Shown here: positions 33,775 to 46,000 of the stretch, one piece after another
How positions within the stretch are numbered: position 1 is the stretch's first letter
How the letters are laid out: every line of letters starts with the position of its first letter
NCBI RefSeq assembly: GCF_036375055.1
Contig: NZ_DASUSQ010000065.1
Coordinates: 1-64,000, forward strand
DNA from: Umezawaea sp036375055
Lineage (GTDB): Bacteria; Actinomycetota; Actinomycetes; Mycobacteriales; Pseudonocardiaceae
Direction of reading: 5' to 3'
DNA length: 64,000 nucleotides
Program-made: the position numbers and the translations under genes
Notes under the pieces: model-generated
Databases searched by the model: none
What the model was told of the DNA's origin: nothing
What the model saw: the letters and a program-made list of their open reading frames with translations, nothing else

Positions 33775-36700
33775 GGCGTCCCGTCCTCGGGTGCGGGGCC
33801 GGTGGGCTCACCGAGGCGGTCGGCCAGGTGTGCCGGGGTCGGCCAGTCGTAGATGAACGTGGCGGGCAGGCGGACGCCGGTCGCGGTGGCGATCCGGTTG
33901 CGCAGCTCCACCGCCGCGAGGGAGTCGAGGCCCATCCGGTCGAACAGCTCGCGCGGGTCGACCGCCTGGCCGGACGCGTGGCCAAGGACGACGGCCGTCT
34001 CGTGCCGGATGGTGTCCAGGAGCGTCGGGCCCGCGGCCGGGGCGGACGAGGTCGGGGCGGGGGTCCGGACCAGGTCGCGCAGGTGGCCCGGCACGGTGTC
34101 CCCCAGACCGTCGAGAACCCACTCGGCGGCGACGGCGGTCGGCGCGTCGCGGCGCACCGCCGCGTCGAGCAGGGCCAGGCCGCGCTCGTCGGACAGCGGG
34201 GCCACGCCCGTGCGCGCCATCCGGGCGAGGTCGGTGGCGGCCAGGTCGGACCCCATGCCGTCGGAGCCCTGCCACAGGCCCCAGACCACGGAGATCCCCG
34301 GCTGCCCGGTCGAGCGCCGCAGCTCGGCGAGGGCGTCCAGGAACGCGTTGCCCGCGGCGTAGCCCGCCTGCCCGGCCGTGCCCAGGGTCCCGGCGAGCGA
34401 GGAGAACAGGACGAACGCCCCGAGGTCGCGGGTGGCCGCGTGCAGGTTGAGGGCCGCGTCCACCTTGGGCCGCAGCACGCGGTCCAGCTTGTCCGGGGTG
34501 GTGGACGCGAGCACGCCGTCGTCCAGCACGCCCGCCGCGTGCACGACCCCGCCGATCCGGACGCCGTCGCGGGCCAGGTCGGCCAGCACCGCGTCCAGCT
34601 CGGCGCGGTCGGCGGCGTCGCAGGCGAGGGTGCGGACGTCCGCCCCGAGGCCCACCAGGTCGGCGACGGCCCCGGCCGCCGCACCGCCCGGCTCCGGGAG
34701 GTGCCTGCCCATCAGCAGCACCTGCCGCACGCCGTGCTCGACGACGAGGTGCCGGGCGACGAGGCGGCCGAGCTGGCCGTGGCCGCCGGTGATCAGCACG
34801 GCGCGGGTGGTGTCCCACGCCTCGTCCTCCTGCGGGAGGGTCAGCACGACCTTGCCGATGTGCCGGGCCTCGCCGAGGTGGCGGAACGCGCGCGGCGCCC
34901 GCCGGACGTCCCAGACCGACACCGGCGGCGGGGCGAGGACACCCCGGTCGAAGAGGTCCACCAGGGAGGCGAACATCTCCCGCGTCCGGTCGAGACCGGA
35001 TTCGCGCACGTCGTAGGCGCGGTAGGACACGCCGGGGTGCGCCGCCGCGACCGCGTCGGGGTCGCGGCGCTCGGTCTTGCCCATCTCCAGGAAGTGGCCG
35101 CCGCGCGGCAGCAGGCGCAGGGAGGCGTCGATGAACTCCCCGGCCAGGCAGTTGAGCACCACGTCCACGCCCCGGCCGCCGGTGGCCGCGAGGAAGCTCC
35201 GCTCGAAGTCGAGCGTGCGGGACGAGGCGATGCGGTCCTCGGTCAGGCCCGCGGCCCTCAGGGCGTCCCACTTCGCCGGGCCCGCCGTGGCGAAGACCTC
35301 GGCACCCAGGTGGCGGGCGAGCCGGACGGCGGCCGTGCCGACGCCGCCGGTCCCGGCGTGCACCAGGACCGACTGGCCCGCGCGCAGGCCCGCCAGGGTC
35401 ACCAGGCCGTGGTACGCCGTCAGGTAGGCCACCGGGACCGCGGCGGCCTGCTCGAACGTCCAGCCGTCCGGCACGCGGGCCAGCAGCCGGTGGTCGGTGA
35501 GCGAGACCGGTCCGATGCCCGCGAACAGGCCCATCACCCGGTCGCCGGGCCGGAGTCCGACGACGCCGGGGCCCGTCTCGACGACGACACCCGCCCCCTC
35601 TCCGCCCTGGCCGGTGCTGGTGGCGTCCGGGTCGACCGACGGGGGGATCACCCCGAGGGCCAGCAGGACGTCGCGGAAGTTGAGGCCCGCGGCTCGCAGC
35701 CGCACCCGGACCTGACCGGGGCCGAGGGGTCCGCCCGCCTCCGGCCACGGGGCCAGCGCCACGTTGTCGAACGTCTGCCTGCCCACGAAGTCCAGGCGCC
35801 AGTGCCGCTCCCCCGCGGGCGGGGTCAGCACCGCGTCGGGCTCCACGTCGGTGAGCGTCGGCCGGTGGGCGGTGCCCACGCGCAGCGCGAGCTGCGGCTC
35901 CCCCGTCGCGAGGGCCGCGGCGAGGGCGCGGCGGGACGCCGGGTCGCCGTCGGAGTCGAGGAGGACGAACCGGTCGGGGTGCTCGGCCTGGAGCGCGCGC
36001 ACGAAGCCCCAGGCGGCGCGGTGGGCCAGCCCGGCCGGGTCCTGCTCGCCGTCCACGGCCACGGCGCCGCGGGTGCACACCACCAGTCGCGCGCGGGCGA
36101 GCCTGTCGTCGGTGGTGAGCACGTCGGCGCAGGCCAGGACCTCGTGGAGCACCTCGCGCACGGCGGCGGCCGGGTCGTCCACGGTCCTCGGGCAGGACAG
36201 GAGGACCCAGTCCGGGGCCTCGCCGCCCGCCAGGCCGTCGACGAGGGCCGCGAGGTCGTGGTGGACGGTCGCGCCCGTGTCGGCGAGGTCGTCGCCGGGC
36301 GGGGCGACGAGCGCCCACCGGTCGGTCGCGACCGGCGCGGGAAGGTCGGGCAGCGCGGTCCAGGACGGGAAGAGCAGGCCGTCGGCGCCGGTCCCGTCGG
36401 CGCGGGGCAGCAGCGCGAGGGAGCGGATCGAGACCACCGGGTTGCCGTCGACGTCGGCCGCGTCGACCGAGACCGAACGGGCCCCCGCGGGGGCGAGGCG
36501 AACGCGCAGGCGGGAGCCCGCGGGAGCCAGGGTCCGCGCGCCGGACCAGGTGTAGGGCAGCAGGGTCTCGGCGGTTCCCAGCGCGGCGGCGTGCAGGGCG
36601 GCGTCGAGCAGGGCCGGGTGCACGGGGTAGTCGGTCGGGTGGAGCCTGCCGTCGGACAGCGCCACCTCGGCGAAGACCTCCTCGCCGCGCCGCCACAGGG

Positions 36701-39700
36701 CGCGGACGGCCCGGAACGCCGGTCCGTACTCCAGGCCCCTGGCGGCCAGGTCGGCGTAGAGGCCGTCGGCGGGCACGGGTTCCGCGTCCGGGGGCGGCCA
36801 CGCGCGCAGGTCGGCCGGGGGTTCGGCGGGGCCGCGCGCGAGCGTGCCGTGGGCGTACCGGGTCCACCCGCCCGCTTCGCCGTCGTCCCGGCGGGCGTGC
36901 ACGGCGACGGGCCGCACCCCGGCGGCGTCGGGGGCGGCAACGGAGACCCGCACCTGGAACTCCGCGTCGTCGGGCACCGCGAACGGGGCCTCCAGCACGA
37001 GTTCCTCGACGACGTCGCAGCCCGCCCGCTCGGCCGCCCACGCGGCCATCGACAGCAGGGCGGTCCCCGGCACCAGGACCGTCCCGGCGACGCGGTGGTC
37101 GGCCAGCCACGGGTGGTCGGCCAGCGACAGCCGGCCGCTCAGCAGCAGGCCGTCCGAGTCGGGCAGTTCGACGAGCGCGCCGAGCAGCGGGTGCTCGGAC
37201 GGGGTGAGGCCCGCCGCGCGCAGGTCGGCGGTCGGCAGGCCCGACGGCGCGGGCGCGGTCAGCCAGTAGCGCTCGCGCTGGAAGGCGTAGGTCGGCAGCG
37301 GGACGCGGTGGGCGCCCCGGTCGGCGAAGACGGCGGCCCAGTCGACCGCCTGTCCGGTGACGTGCAGGTGGGCGACCGCCGCCAGCAGCGTCTCGGGCTC
37401 CGGCCGGTTCGGCCGCAGCGACGGGACCGGTGCGCTGGTCGGGATCGCCTCGGCCAGGCACTCGGTGGCCAGCGCCGTGAGGTCGCCGCCGGGACCCAGC
37501 TCCTGGAACCGGGTGCAGCCCAGGTCCACCAGGCTGTGCACGGCGTCCTGGAAGCGGGTCGTGCCGCGCGCGTGGCGCACCCAGTAGTCGGGGTCGGCGA
37601 GCTGGCCCGGTTCCACCGGCTTGCCGGTCAGGTCGGACACCAGGGTGATCCGCGGTTCGCCGGGGGTGGTGCGCGCGGCCACGTCGCGCAGCTCCGCGAG
37701 CACCGGGTCCACCAGCGGGGAGTGGAAGGCGTGGCTGACGCGCAGCCACGTCGCCGTGCCGCCCGCCGCCCGGAACGCCTCCACGACGGCGGTGAGCGCC
37801 TCGCGGTCGCCGGAGAGGACGGTCGACTCCGGCGCGTTGACGGCGGCCACGGCGAGTTCGTGCTCGTGGCCCGCCACGAGCGCGGCGGCCTGGACCTCGG
37901 TCGCGCGCAGCGCCACCATGGCGCCGCCCTCCGGCAGCCGGGCCATCACCCGACCGCGGGCGGCCACGAGCGCGGCGGCGTCGGTCAGCGTGAGGACACC
38001 CGCCACGTGGGCCGCCGCCAGGGCGCCGACCGAGTGGCCGAGGACGGCGTCCGGTCGCACGCCCCACGACTCCAGCAGCCCGAACAGGGCGACCTCGCAG
38101 GCGAAGAGGGCGGGCTGGGTCCAGTCGGTGCGGCCGAGCAGGGTGGGGTCGGTCGCGAAGACCACGTCGCGCAGCGGGCGGTCGAGGTGCGGGCGCAGGG
38201 CGTCGCACACGGCGTCGAAGGCCTCGGCGTACGCCGGGAACGTCCGGTACAGCTCCTGGCCCGTGCCGGGGCGCTGGGCGCCCTGCCCGGCGAACAACAA
38301 CGCCGTGCGTCCCTCGCCCGCGATCCCCCTGACCAGCCGCGACGACGTGCCGTCCGCGGCGATGGCGTGCAGCCCGGCCTCGAACTCGGCGCGGTCGGCG
38401 GCGAGCAGCACCGCGCGGTGCTTCAGCGCGCCCCTGGTGGTGGCGAGGGAGAAGCCGAGCGAGGGCAGGTCCGCGGTCGGGGCGCCTGCCAGGTGGCCCA
38501 GCAGCGCGTCCGCCTGGGCGCGGAGCGCGGGCGCGCTGCTCGCGGAGAGCAGCAGCGGCACGGCGGTCAGCGGCTGCCCGCCCGCCGCCCGCACGGCGGT
38601 CTCCACGGCCGGGGCGGCCTCGACGACGAGGTGGGCGTTGGTGCCGCTGATGCCGAACGACGACACCGCCGCGCGCCTCGGGTGCTCGGCCTCGGGCCAC
38701 GCGATCCGCTCGGTCAGCAGCGCCACCCTCCGGTCGGACCAGTCCACGTAGGGCGTGGGCCGGTCGACGTGCAGGGTCGCGGGCAGGACGCCGCGGCGCA
38801 GCGCCTCGACCATCTTGATCACGCCGCCGACCCCCGCGGCGGCTTGCGCGTGACCGATGTTGGACTTCAGCGAGCCCAGCAGGAGGGGGCGCTCCGGCGT
38901 GTGCGCCCGCCCGTAGGTGGCGAGCAGCGCCTGCGCCTCGATGGGGTCGCCGAGCTTGGTGCCGGTGCCGTGCGCCTCCACGACGTCGACCTGCGCGGCC
39001 GAGACCCCGGCGTCGGCGAGGGCGCGTTCGATGAGCTGTTCCTGGGCGGCGGCGCTGGGCGCGGTCAGGCCGTTGCTGGCGCCGTCCTGGTTGACCGCCG
39101 AGCCGCGGATGACCGCCAGGACCTCGTGGCCGTTGCGCACCGCGTCCGAGAGCCGCTCCACGAGCAGCAGCCCGGCGCCCTCGGCCCAGCCGGTGCCGTC
39201 GGCGGCCTCGCCGAACGCCTTGCAGCGGCCGTCGGCGGCCAGGCCGCGCTGCCTGCTGAACTCGATGAACGAGGTGGGCGTCGCCATGACCGCCACGCCG
39301 CCCGCGAGGGCGAGCGAGCACTCGCCGCGCCGCAGCGACTGGGCGGCCAGGTGCAGGGCGACCAGCGACGACGAGCAGGCCGTGTCGACCGTGACGGCCG
39401 GACCGGTCAGGTCGAACGTGTAGGCGAGCCGCCCGGACGCGACGCTGCCCGCGCTGCCCGTGCTCAGGTACCCCTCGTACTCGCGCGGCGCGGGGACGAG
39501 CCGGGACGCGTAGTCGTCGTACATGGCGCCGACGAACACGCCCGTCCGGCTGCCCCGGACCGACGTCGGGTCGAGGCCCGCGCGTTCGAACGCCTCCCAG
39601 GCGACCTCCAGGAGCAGCCGCTGCTGCGGGTCGATCGCGTGCGCCTCGCGCGGGGAGACGCCGAACAGGTCGGCGTCGAAGTTCGCGGCGTCGTGCAGGA

Positions 39701-39992
39701 AGCCGCCCTCGCGGGCGTAGGACGTCCCGTGGTTGTCCGGGTCCGGGTCGTAGAGCGCCGACAGGTCCCAGCCGCGGTTGTCCGGGAACGGGCCGACCGC
39801 GTCCACCCCGTCGGCGACGAGCCGCCACAGGTCCTCCGGAGACGCGACACCGCCGGGGTAGCGGCAGGCCATGCCGATGATCGCGATCGGCTCGCGGTCC
39901 CTCTCCTCGGCCTCGCGGAGCCGCTTGCGGTAGTCCTGCGCGTCGGCGACGGCCTTCTTCAGGTAGGTCCGCAGTTCCTCTTCGTTTGCCAC
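33771..39992 (-). CDS. Type I PKS, one fully reducing module (KS-AT-DH-ER-KR-ACP)
   Basis: 2073 aa. An N-terminal coiled docking helix (EEELRTYLKKAVADAQDYRK) is followed by KS (about 34-460, CSSS active site near residue 203). AT (about 555-865) has GHSVGA and HAFHS, which predicts malonyl-CoA; Ala replaces the usual Glu in GHSxGE. DH (about 930-1215) has HRVAGTVLVP, YGPAF and LLDAALH. ER (about 1400-1715) has HAGTGGVGTAAVRLA. KR (about 1728-1905) has TGGHGQLG and LDD, so B-type. ACP (about 1990-2060) has MGLDSL. All domains look active, so the module adds a saturated C2 unit. No TE and no C-terminal docking helix follow, so it is the last PKS step; chain release should depend on the coupled TE-oxidase gene or on transfer. 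Confidence 0.95.
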   Translation of the reverse strand: MANEEELRTYLKKAVADAQDYRKRLREAEERDREPIAIIGMACRYPGGVASPEDLWRLVADGVDAVGPFPDNRGWDLSALYDPDPDNHGTSYAREGGFLHDAANFDADLFGVSPREAHAIDPQQRLLLEVAWEAFERAGLDPTSVRGSRTGVFVGAMYDDYASRLVPAPREYEGYLSTGSAGSVASGRLAYTFDLTGPAVTVDTACSSSLVALHLAAQSLRRGECSLALAGGVAVMATPTSFIEFSRQRGLAADGRCKAFGEAADGTGWAEGAGLLLVERLSDAVRNGHEVLAVIRGSAVNQDGASNGLTAPSAAAQEQLIERALADAGVSAAQVDVVEAHGTGTKLGDPIEAQALLATYGRAHTPERPLLLGSLKSNIGHAQAAAGVGGVIKMVEALRRGVLPATLHVDRPTPYVDWSDRRVALLTERIAWPEAEHPRRAAVSSFGISGTNAHLVVEAAPAVETAVRAAGGQPLTAVPLLLSASSAPALRAQADALLGHLAGAPTADLPSLGFSLATTRGALKHRAVLLAADRAEFEAGLHAIAADGTSSRLVRGIAGEGRTALLFAGQGAQRPGTGQELYRTFPAYAEAFDAVCDALRPHLDRPLRDVVFATDPTLLGRTDWTQPALFACEVALFGLLESWGVRPDAVLGHSVGALAAAHVAGVLTLTDAAALVAARGRVMARLPEGGAMVALRATEVQAAALVAGHEHELAVAAVNAPESTVLSGDREALTAVVEAFRAAGGTATWLRVSHAFHSPLVDPVLAELRDVAARTTPGEPRITLVSDLTGKPVEPGQLADPDYWVRHARGTTRFQDAVHSLVDLGCTRFQELGPGGDLTALATECLAEAIPTSAPVPSLRPNRPEPETLLAAVAHLHVTGQAVDWAAVFADRGAHRVPLPTYAFQRERYWLTAPAPSGLPTADLRAAGLTPSEHPLLGALVELPDSDGLLLSGRLSLADHPWLADHRVAGTVLVPGTALLSMAAWAAERAGCDVVEELVLEAPFAVPDDAEFQVRVSVAAPDAAGVRPVAVHARRDDGEAGGWTRYAHGTLARGPAEPPADLRAWPPPDAEPVPADGLYADLAARGLEYGPAFRAVRALWRRGEEVFAEVALSDGRLHPTDYPVHPALLDAALHAAALGTAETLLPYTWSGARTLAPAGSRLRVRLAPAGARSVSVDAADVDGNPVVSIRSLALLPRADGTGADGLLFPSWTALPDLPAPVATDRWALVAPPGDDLADTGATVHHDLAALVDGLAGGEAPDWVLLSCPRTVDDPAAAVREVLHEVLACADVLTTDDRLARARLVVCTRGAVAVDGEQDPAGLAHRAAWGFVRALQAEHPDRFVLLDSDGDPASRRALAAALATGEPQLALRVGTAHRPTLTDVEPDAVLTPPAGERHWRLDFVGRQTFDNVALAPWPEAGGPLGPGQVRVRLRAAGLNFRDVLLALGVIPPSVDPDATSTGQGGEGAGVVVETGPGVVGLRPGDRVMGLFAGIGPVSLTDHRLLARVPDGWTFEQAAAVPVAYLTAYHGLVTLAGLRAGQSVLVHAGTGGVGTAAVRLARHLGAEVFATAGPAKWDALRAAGLTEDRIASSRTLDFERSFLAATGGRGVDVVLNCLAGEFIDASLRLLPRGGHFLEMGKTERRDPDAVAAAHPGVSYRAYDVRESGLDRTREMFASLVDLFDRGVLAPPPVSVWDVRRAPRAFRHLGEARHIGKVVLTLPQEDEAWDTTRAVLITGGHGQLGRLVARHLVVEHGVRQVLLMGRHLPEPGGAAAGAVADLVGLGADVRTLACDAADRAELDAVLADLARDGVRIGGVVHAAGVLDDGVLASTTPDKLDRVLRPKVDAALNLHAATRDLGAFVLFSSLAGTLGTAGQAGYAAGNAFLDALAELRRSTGQPGISVVWGLWQGSDGMGSDLAATDLARMARTGVAPLSDERGLALLDAAVRRDAPTAVAAEWVLDGLGDTVPGHLRDLVRTPAPTSSAPAAGPTLLDTIRHETAVVLGHASGQAVDPRELFDRMGLDSLAAVELRNRIATATGVRLPATFIYDWPTPAHLADRLGEPTGPAPEDGTP

Positions 39993-40049
39993 GTGCTCTC
40001 AGCTCTCCGCCGTCGTGCTGCTCGTCCGGTTCGGGTGGGGGTGGGACCG

Positions 40050-43000
40050 CTAGGTGAAGTCGTTGATCAGCGCGAACAGCTCCTCGTCGCTCGCGGAGTC
40101 CAGTGGGGCCCCGGTGTCCTGCTCGGCCCGACGGCCCGCCGCCTCCTCGGCGACGTCGAGCAGCGCCCGCAGCTCCGCCGTGATGCGGGCGAACGCGACG
40201 GGGTCCTCGGCGGCCGTGCGCACCGCCTCGGTGAGGCCGCCGAGCCGCGCCGTGACCGGTTCGTCGGCCGGGGCGCGCTCGGCCTCGACCAGCTCGCGCA
40301 GGTGCCGCACGAGGGCGGCGGGCGTGGGGTGGTCGAAGACCAGGCTCGCGGACAGCCGCAGGCCGGTGCTCCTGGTCAGCAGGTTGCGCAGTTCGACGGA
40401 CGTGAGCGAGTCGAGGCCCAGGTCCCGGAACGGGCGGTCGGTGCCGACGGCGGTGGGGTCGCTGTGGCCCAGGACGGTGGCCACGTGCCCGCGCACGAGG
40501 TCGGTCAGCACCCGGTCGACCTCGCTGTCCGGCAGCGCGGCGAGCCGGGCCGCGCCGGGGGCGGGCGTCGCGCTCGGCCGCGCGGCGGTCCGCGGCGCGA
40601 GGCCGGACAGCAGGGGCGGCACGGGGTCGCGCAGGCCGTCGAGGTCCAGGCGGGTCACGGCCAGCACCGGCTCGGTCGCGGACATCGCCGCGTCGAACAG
40701 GGCCAGCGCGTCGGCCGTGGCCAGCGGGCGCAGGCCGGTCCTGGCCAGGCGCCGCAGGTCGGTCTCGGCGAGGTGCCCGCTCAGCGCGCTGGCCGTCTCC
40801 CACAGGCCCCACGCGAGGGACCGCGCGGGCAGGCCGAGCGCCGCGCGGTGCTCGGCGAGGGCGTCCAGGGAGGTGTTGGCCGCCGCGTACGCCGCCTGCC
40901 CGGCGGTGCCGAGCAGGCCCGCGACGGACGAGTAGAGGACGAACGCGGACAGGTCCAGGTCCCTGGTCAGCTCGTGCAGGTGCCAGGCGGCGTCGAGCTT
41001 GGCCGTGAGGACCCCGTCGAGGCGTTCCTCGGTCACGTCCGCGAGGACCGCGTCGTCGGCCACGCCCGCGACGTGCACGACCGCGGTCAGCGGGTGTTCG
41101 GCGGGCACGGCCGCCAGCACCGCCGCGAGCGCGTCCCGGTCGCCCGCGTCGCAGGCGGCGGTGGTGACGTCCACGCCGAGGGCCGCGAGTTCGCCCACCA
41201 GGTCGCGCCCGGCGCCGCGCCGGGAGACGAGGAGGAGCCTGCGCGCCCCGTGCTCGGTCACCAGGTGGCGGACGAGGTGCGTGCCGAGCGCCCCGGTCGC
41301 CCCGGTGACCAGGACGGTGCCCCGGTCCCACCGGGCCGTGGCGGGCGCGGGCGGTCCCGCCGCGGCCAGCCGGGGCACCAGTGCCCGGCCGTCGCGCACG
41401 GCGAGCTGCGGTTCACCGAGCTCCACCAGTCCCGACGGCACGGTGTCGGAGTCCAGGTCGGCCAGCACGACCCGGCCGGGGTGCTCGGTCTGGGCGGTGC
41501 GCACGAGTCCCCACACCGCCGCGGCGGCCGGGTCCGTGACGCCCTCGCCGCCGGTCGCGACGGCGCCGCGCGTGGCGACGACGAGCGTCGAGCGGGCGAA
41601 CCGCTCGTCGGCCAGCCACGTCCGCAGGGCGCGCAGGGTCCGGCCCAGCACCGCGCGGGCCGCCGAGGGGACGTCCGGTCCGGTGGAGCGGGCCTGGAGG
41701 ACCGCGGTCTCGGGAACGGGGTCCACCGCGGCGAGGAACTCCGCCGGGTCCCCGGTGATCACCGGAGTCCCCCCCGCCGCGCGGAGGGTGGCGGGCAGCG
41801 GGGTCCACGCGACCCGGTGCAGCCCGCCCGACCGCACGGCACCGCGCTCGAACGGGCGCAGGAGCAGGGATTCCACGGTGGCGACCGGCGCACCGGTTCC
41901 GTCGGCGACCGTGATCGACGTCAGCTCCCCGGTCGTCCGGAGCCGGACGCGGAGCGAGGACGCGCCAGCGGGGTGCAGGCCCACCCCGCGCCACGTGAAC
42001 GGCACGCGCGGCGCGTCGGCGTCGAGCAGCAGCGGGTGCAGCGCGGCGTCCAGCAGGGCGGGGTGCAGCGCGTAGCGGCGGGCCTCCGACCGCGCGGGCT
42101 CGGGCAGGTCGACCTCGGCGAACAGCTCGCCGTCCCCGCGCCACACCCGGCGCAGCCCCCGGAAGGCGGGACCGTAGTCGAAGCCGGGCAGGGTGCCGTA
42201 GAAGTCGTCCACGGCCACCTCGGCGGCGGCGGGCGGCCACGGGGCCAGGCCCTCGCCGTCATCGGCGGCGGGGGTCAGCACGCCCTCGGCGTGCGCCGTC
42301 CACGGCCCGCCGTCGGACCGGGCGCGCAGGGTGAAGCCGCGGTCCCCCGCCTGGCCCGCCTCGCCGACGGTGAGCTGGAGCTGGAGCGCGTCCGACGACA
42401 GGACCAGCGGCGCCGACAGCGTCAGCTCCCCGATCCGCGGCACCCCGAGGTGCTCGCCCGCGCTCACGGCCATCTCCACGACGGCGCTCGCCGGGACCAG
42501 GGGGACGCCCGCCACCACGTGGTCGGCCAGCCACGGGTGCGTGCCCGTGGCGAGCCGACCCGTGAACACGTGGACGTCCCGGTCGGCCAGGCCCACCACC
42601 GCGCCCAGCACGGGGTGCCCCGTGCCGGTCAGGCCGAGACCGCTCGCGTCGACCGGCCCGCCCGCGGCCGAGAGCCAGTACCGCTCGCGCTGGAACGCGT
42701 AGGTGGGCAGGTCGACCCGGCGCGCGCCGGGGAACACGGCCCGCCAGTCCGGTGCGGCGCCGCGCAGCCGCAGCAGGGCCACGGCCCGTGCGACGGACTC
42801 GGCCTCGTCGCGGCGGCGGCGCAGCGTCGGGACCAGTTCCCCGGTCGGCTCGGCCAGGCAGGTCCGCGCCAGCGCGGTCAGGACGGCGTCCGGGCCGAGT
42901 TCCACGAAGTCCGTGACGCCCTCCCGCTCCAGGCAGCGCACGCCGTCGGCGAAGCGCACGGCCTCGCGGACGTGGCGCACCCAGTACTCGGGCGAGATCA

Positions 43001-46000
43001 CCTGCTCCTCGTCGGCGAGGTCGCCGGTCAGGTTGGACACGACCGGGACGCGCGGGGGGTGGAAGGTCAGGGTGCGCACGACGGCGCGGAACTCGTCGAG
43101 CACCCCGTCCATGTGGGCCGAGTGGAAGGCGTGCGACACGGGCAGCCGGGTGGTGCGGACGCCGTCGGCCCGCCACCGGGCCGCGACCTCGTCGGCCGCC
43201 TCGGCGTCACCGGAGACCACCACGGCCCTCGGGCCGTTGACGGCCGCGACGCCGAGCCGGTCGCCGTACGGCGCGAGCGTGGCGCGCACGTCGTCCTCAC
43301 CGGCCTCGATGGCGATCATCGCGCCGCCGCGGCGGGCCGCCTGCATCAGCCTGCCGCGCTCGGCGACCAGGACGCAGGCGTCGGGCAGGTCGAGCACGCC
43401 GGCCGCGCACGCCGCCGAGACCTCGCCGACGGAGTGGCCGAGCACGTAGTCGGGTGCGGCCCCCCAGTGCCGCAGCAGCCGGTGCAGCGCCGTCTCCACG
43501 GCGAACAGCGCGGCCTGGGTGAACACCGTGTCGTCCAGGAGCTTCGCCTCGGGCGAGTCGGCCTCGGCGAACAGCACCTCCTTGAGCGGACGGGGCAGGA
43601 GCGGGTCCAGGTGGCCGCACACCTCGTCGAGCGCCGCCGCGAACACCGGGTGCGCCGCGTGCAGGCCCGCGCCCATGCCGGGCCGCTGGCTGCCCTGGCC
43701 GGTGAACAGGAACGCCGTCTTCCCCGGCGCCGCGGCCCGGTGGCCGAGCACGACCCCCGGTGCCGCTGAGCCCGCGGCGATGGCGGACAGACCGCGCAGC
43801 AGGGTGTCCCGGTCCGCGCCGACCACCGCGGCACCGCGGTCGAGCAGCGCGCGGCCGGTGGCGAGCGAGTAGCCGACGTCGGCTGCCGACAGCTCGGGGT
43901 GGTCCTTGACGTGCCGGGCGAGCCGGGCGGCCTGCTCGCGCACCGCCTGGTCGGTCCGGCCGGTCACGATCCACGGCACGACGCCGCCGCTCGGGGGCGA
44001 CGGCGGTTCGGCGTCCGGGACCTGTTCGAGGATGACGTGCGCGTTGGTGCCGCTGATCCCGAACGACGAGACGCCCGCGCGCCTCGGCCTGCCCTGGTCC
44101 GGCCAGTCGCGCCGCCGCGTCAGCAGGGACAGTCCGCTGGTGTCCCAGTCGACGTGGGGCGAGGGCACGTCGGCGTGCAGCGAGCGCGGCAGCACGCCCG
44201 CCCGCAGCGCGCCGATCATCTTGATCACGCCGCCGACGCCCGCCGCGGCCTGGGCGTGACCGATGTTGGACTTGAGCGACCCGACGAACAGCCGGTCGGC
44301 CTCGCCCCGGCCCGCGCCGTAGACCGCCGCCAGCGCCCCGGCCTCGATCGGGTCGCCCAGCACGGTCCCGGTGCCGTGCGCCTCCACGGCGTCGACGTCC
44401 GCGGGGGTCAGCCCCGAGTCGGCCAGCGCGGACCGGATCACCGCCTCCTGCGACGGGCCGTGCGGCGCCGTCAGGCCGTTGGACGCGCCGTCCTGGTTCA
44501 CCGCGCTGCCCCGCACCACGGCCAGCACCCGGTGCCCGTGCCGCCGGGCGTCCGAGAGCCGTTCCACCAGCAGCAGGCCCACGCCCTCGGACCACCCGGT
44601 GCCGTCCGCGCCGGCGCCGAACGACTTGCACCGCCCGTCCGCCGCCAGCCCGCGCTGCCGGGAGAACTCGACGAAGGTGTGCGGGCTGCTCATCACGGTG
44701 ACCCCGCCCGCGAACGCGAGGTCGCACTCACCGGAGCGCAGCGAGCGCACGGCCAGGTGCAGCGCCACCAGCGACGACGAGCACGCCGTGTCGACCGTCA
44801 GCGCGGGACCCCGCAGCCCGTAGGTGTAGGACAACCGTCCGGAGAGGACGCTGGAGAGGTTGCCCGCCAGCAGGAACCCCTCGAACTCCTCGGGGGTGTC
44901 GGCGAGCCGGGACGCGTAGTCGTCGTACATGGCGCCGGTGAACACGCCGGTGTTGCTGCCCCGCACCGATTCCGGGTCGATGCCCGCGCTCTCGAAGGTC
45001 TCCCAGGCGGTCTCCAGCAGCAGGCGCTGCTGCGGGTCGGTCGCGGTCGCCTCGCGCGGGGACAGGCCGAAGAACTCGCGGTCGAACAGGTCCGCGTCGT
45101 GCAGGAAGCCGCCGTCGCGCGTGGTCGAGGTGCCGGTCCGCTCCGGGTCCGGGTCGTACAGGTCCTCGGCCCAGCCCCGGTTCGTCGGGAACCCGCCGAC
45201 GGCGTCAACGCCGTCGGCGACCAGGCGCCACAGGTCCCGCGGCGACGAGACCCCGCCGGGGAAGCGGCACGCCATGCCCACGATCGCGATCGGCTCGTCG
45301 GCGCCGACCCGCGCCGCGCGCCGCGCCGTCGGCTTCGCGCCCGCCACCTCGGCCAGCAGGTGCGCGGCGAGCCGGTCGGGCGTGGGGTGGTCGAAGGTCA
45401 CCGAGGCGGTGAGCCGCAGGCCGGTGGCCGTGCCGAGCCGGGAGCGCAGGTCCATGCCCGCCAGCGAGTCGAAGCCGAGGTCGTTGAACGTGCGCCGCGC
45501 GTCCACGGGTCCCTCGTGGCCGAGCACCGCGGCGGCCTCGGCGCGGACCAGGTCCAGGACGGCGGCGGCCCGCTTCGCCTCGGGCAGCGCGGCGACGCGG
45601 CCCGCCCAGTCCGAGGTGGGCCGGGGGCGGGCGGCCGGTCGGGGACGGGCCCGGAGGAGGGGGCTCGACGGCTCCAGCGCCGCGGGCACCACCAGGGGGT
45701 CGCCCGCCGCGAGGGCCGCGTCGAACAGCGCGAGGCCGCGGGCGGCCGTCAGCGGCCGGACGCCGGTCCGCCGCCACCGGGCCAGGTCGGCGTCGGTCAG
45801 CCCGCTCCCCATGCCCTCGTCCCACAGGCCCCACGCCAGCGAGGTGCCCGCCAGGCCGCGGGACGCGCGGTGGTGGGCGAGGGCGTCCAGCACCGCGTTC
45901 GCGGCGGCGTAGTTGGCCTGGCCCGCGGTGCCGATGATGCCGGAGACGGAGGAGAACAGCACGAACGCCGCGAGGTCCGTCCCCTCGGTCAGCTCGTGCA

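Noticed and set aside
33808..43769. Very long open frames overlapping the PKS genes, including 3313 aa on the plus strand and 2507 aa on the minus strand
   Set aside because: They are shadows created by high GC at codon position three. They lack domains and are dominated by Arg/Gly/Ala/Pro, while the true frames give complete PKS modules.
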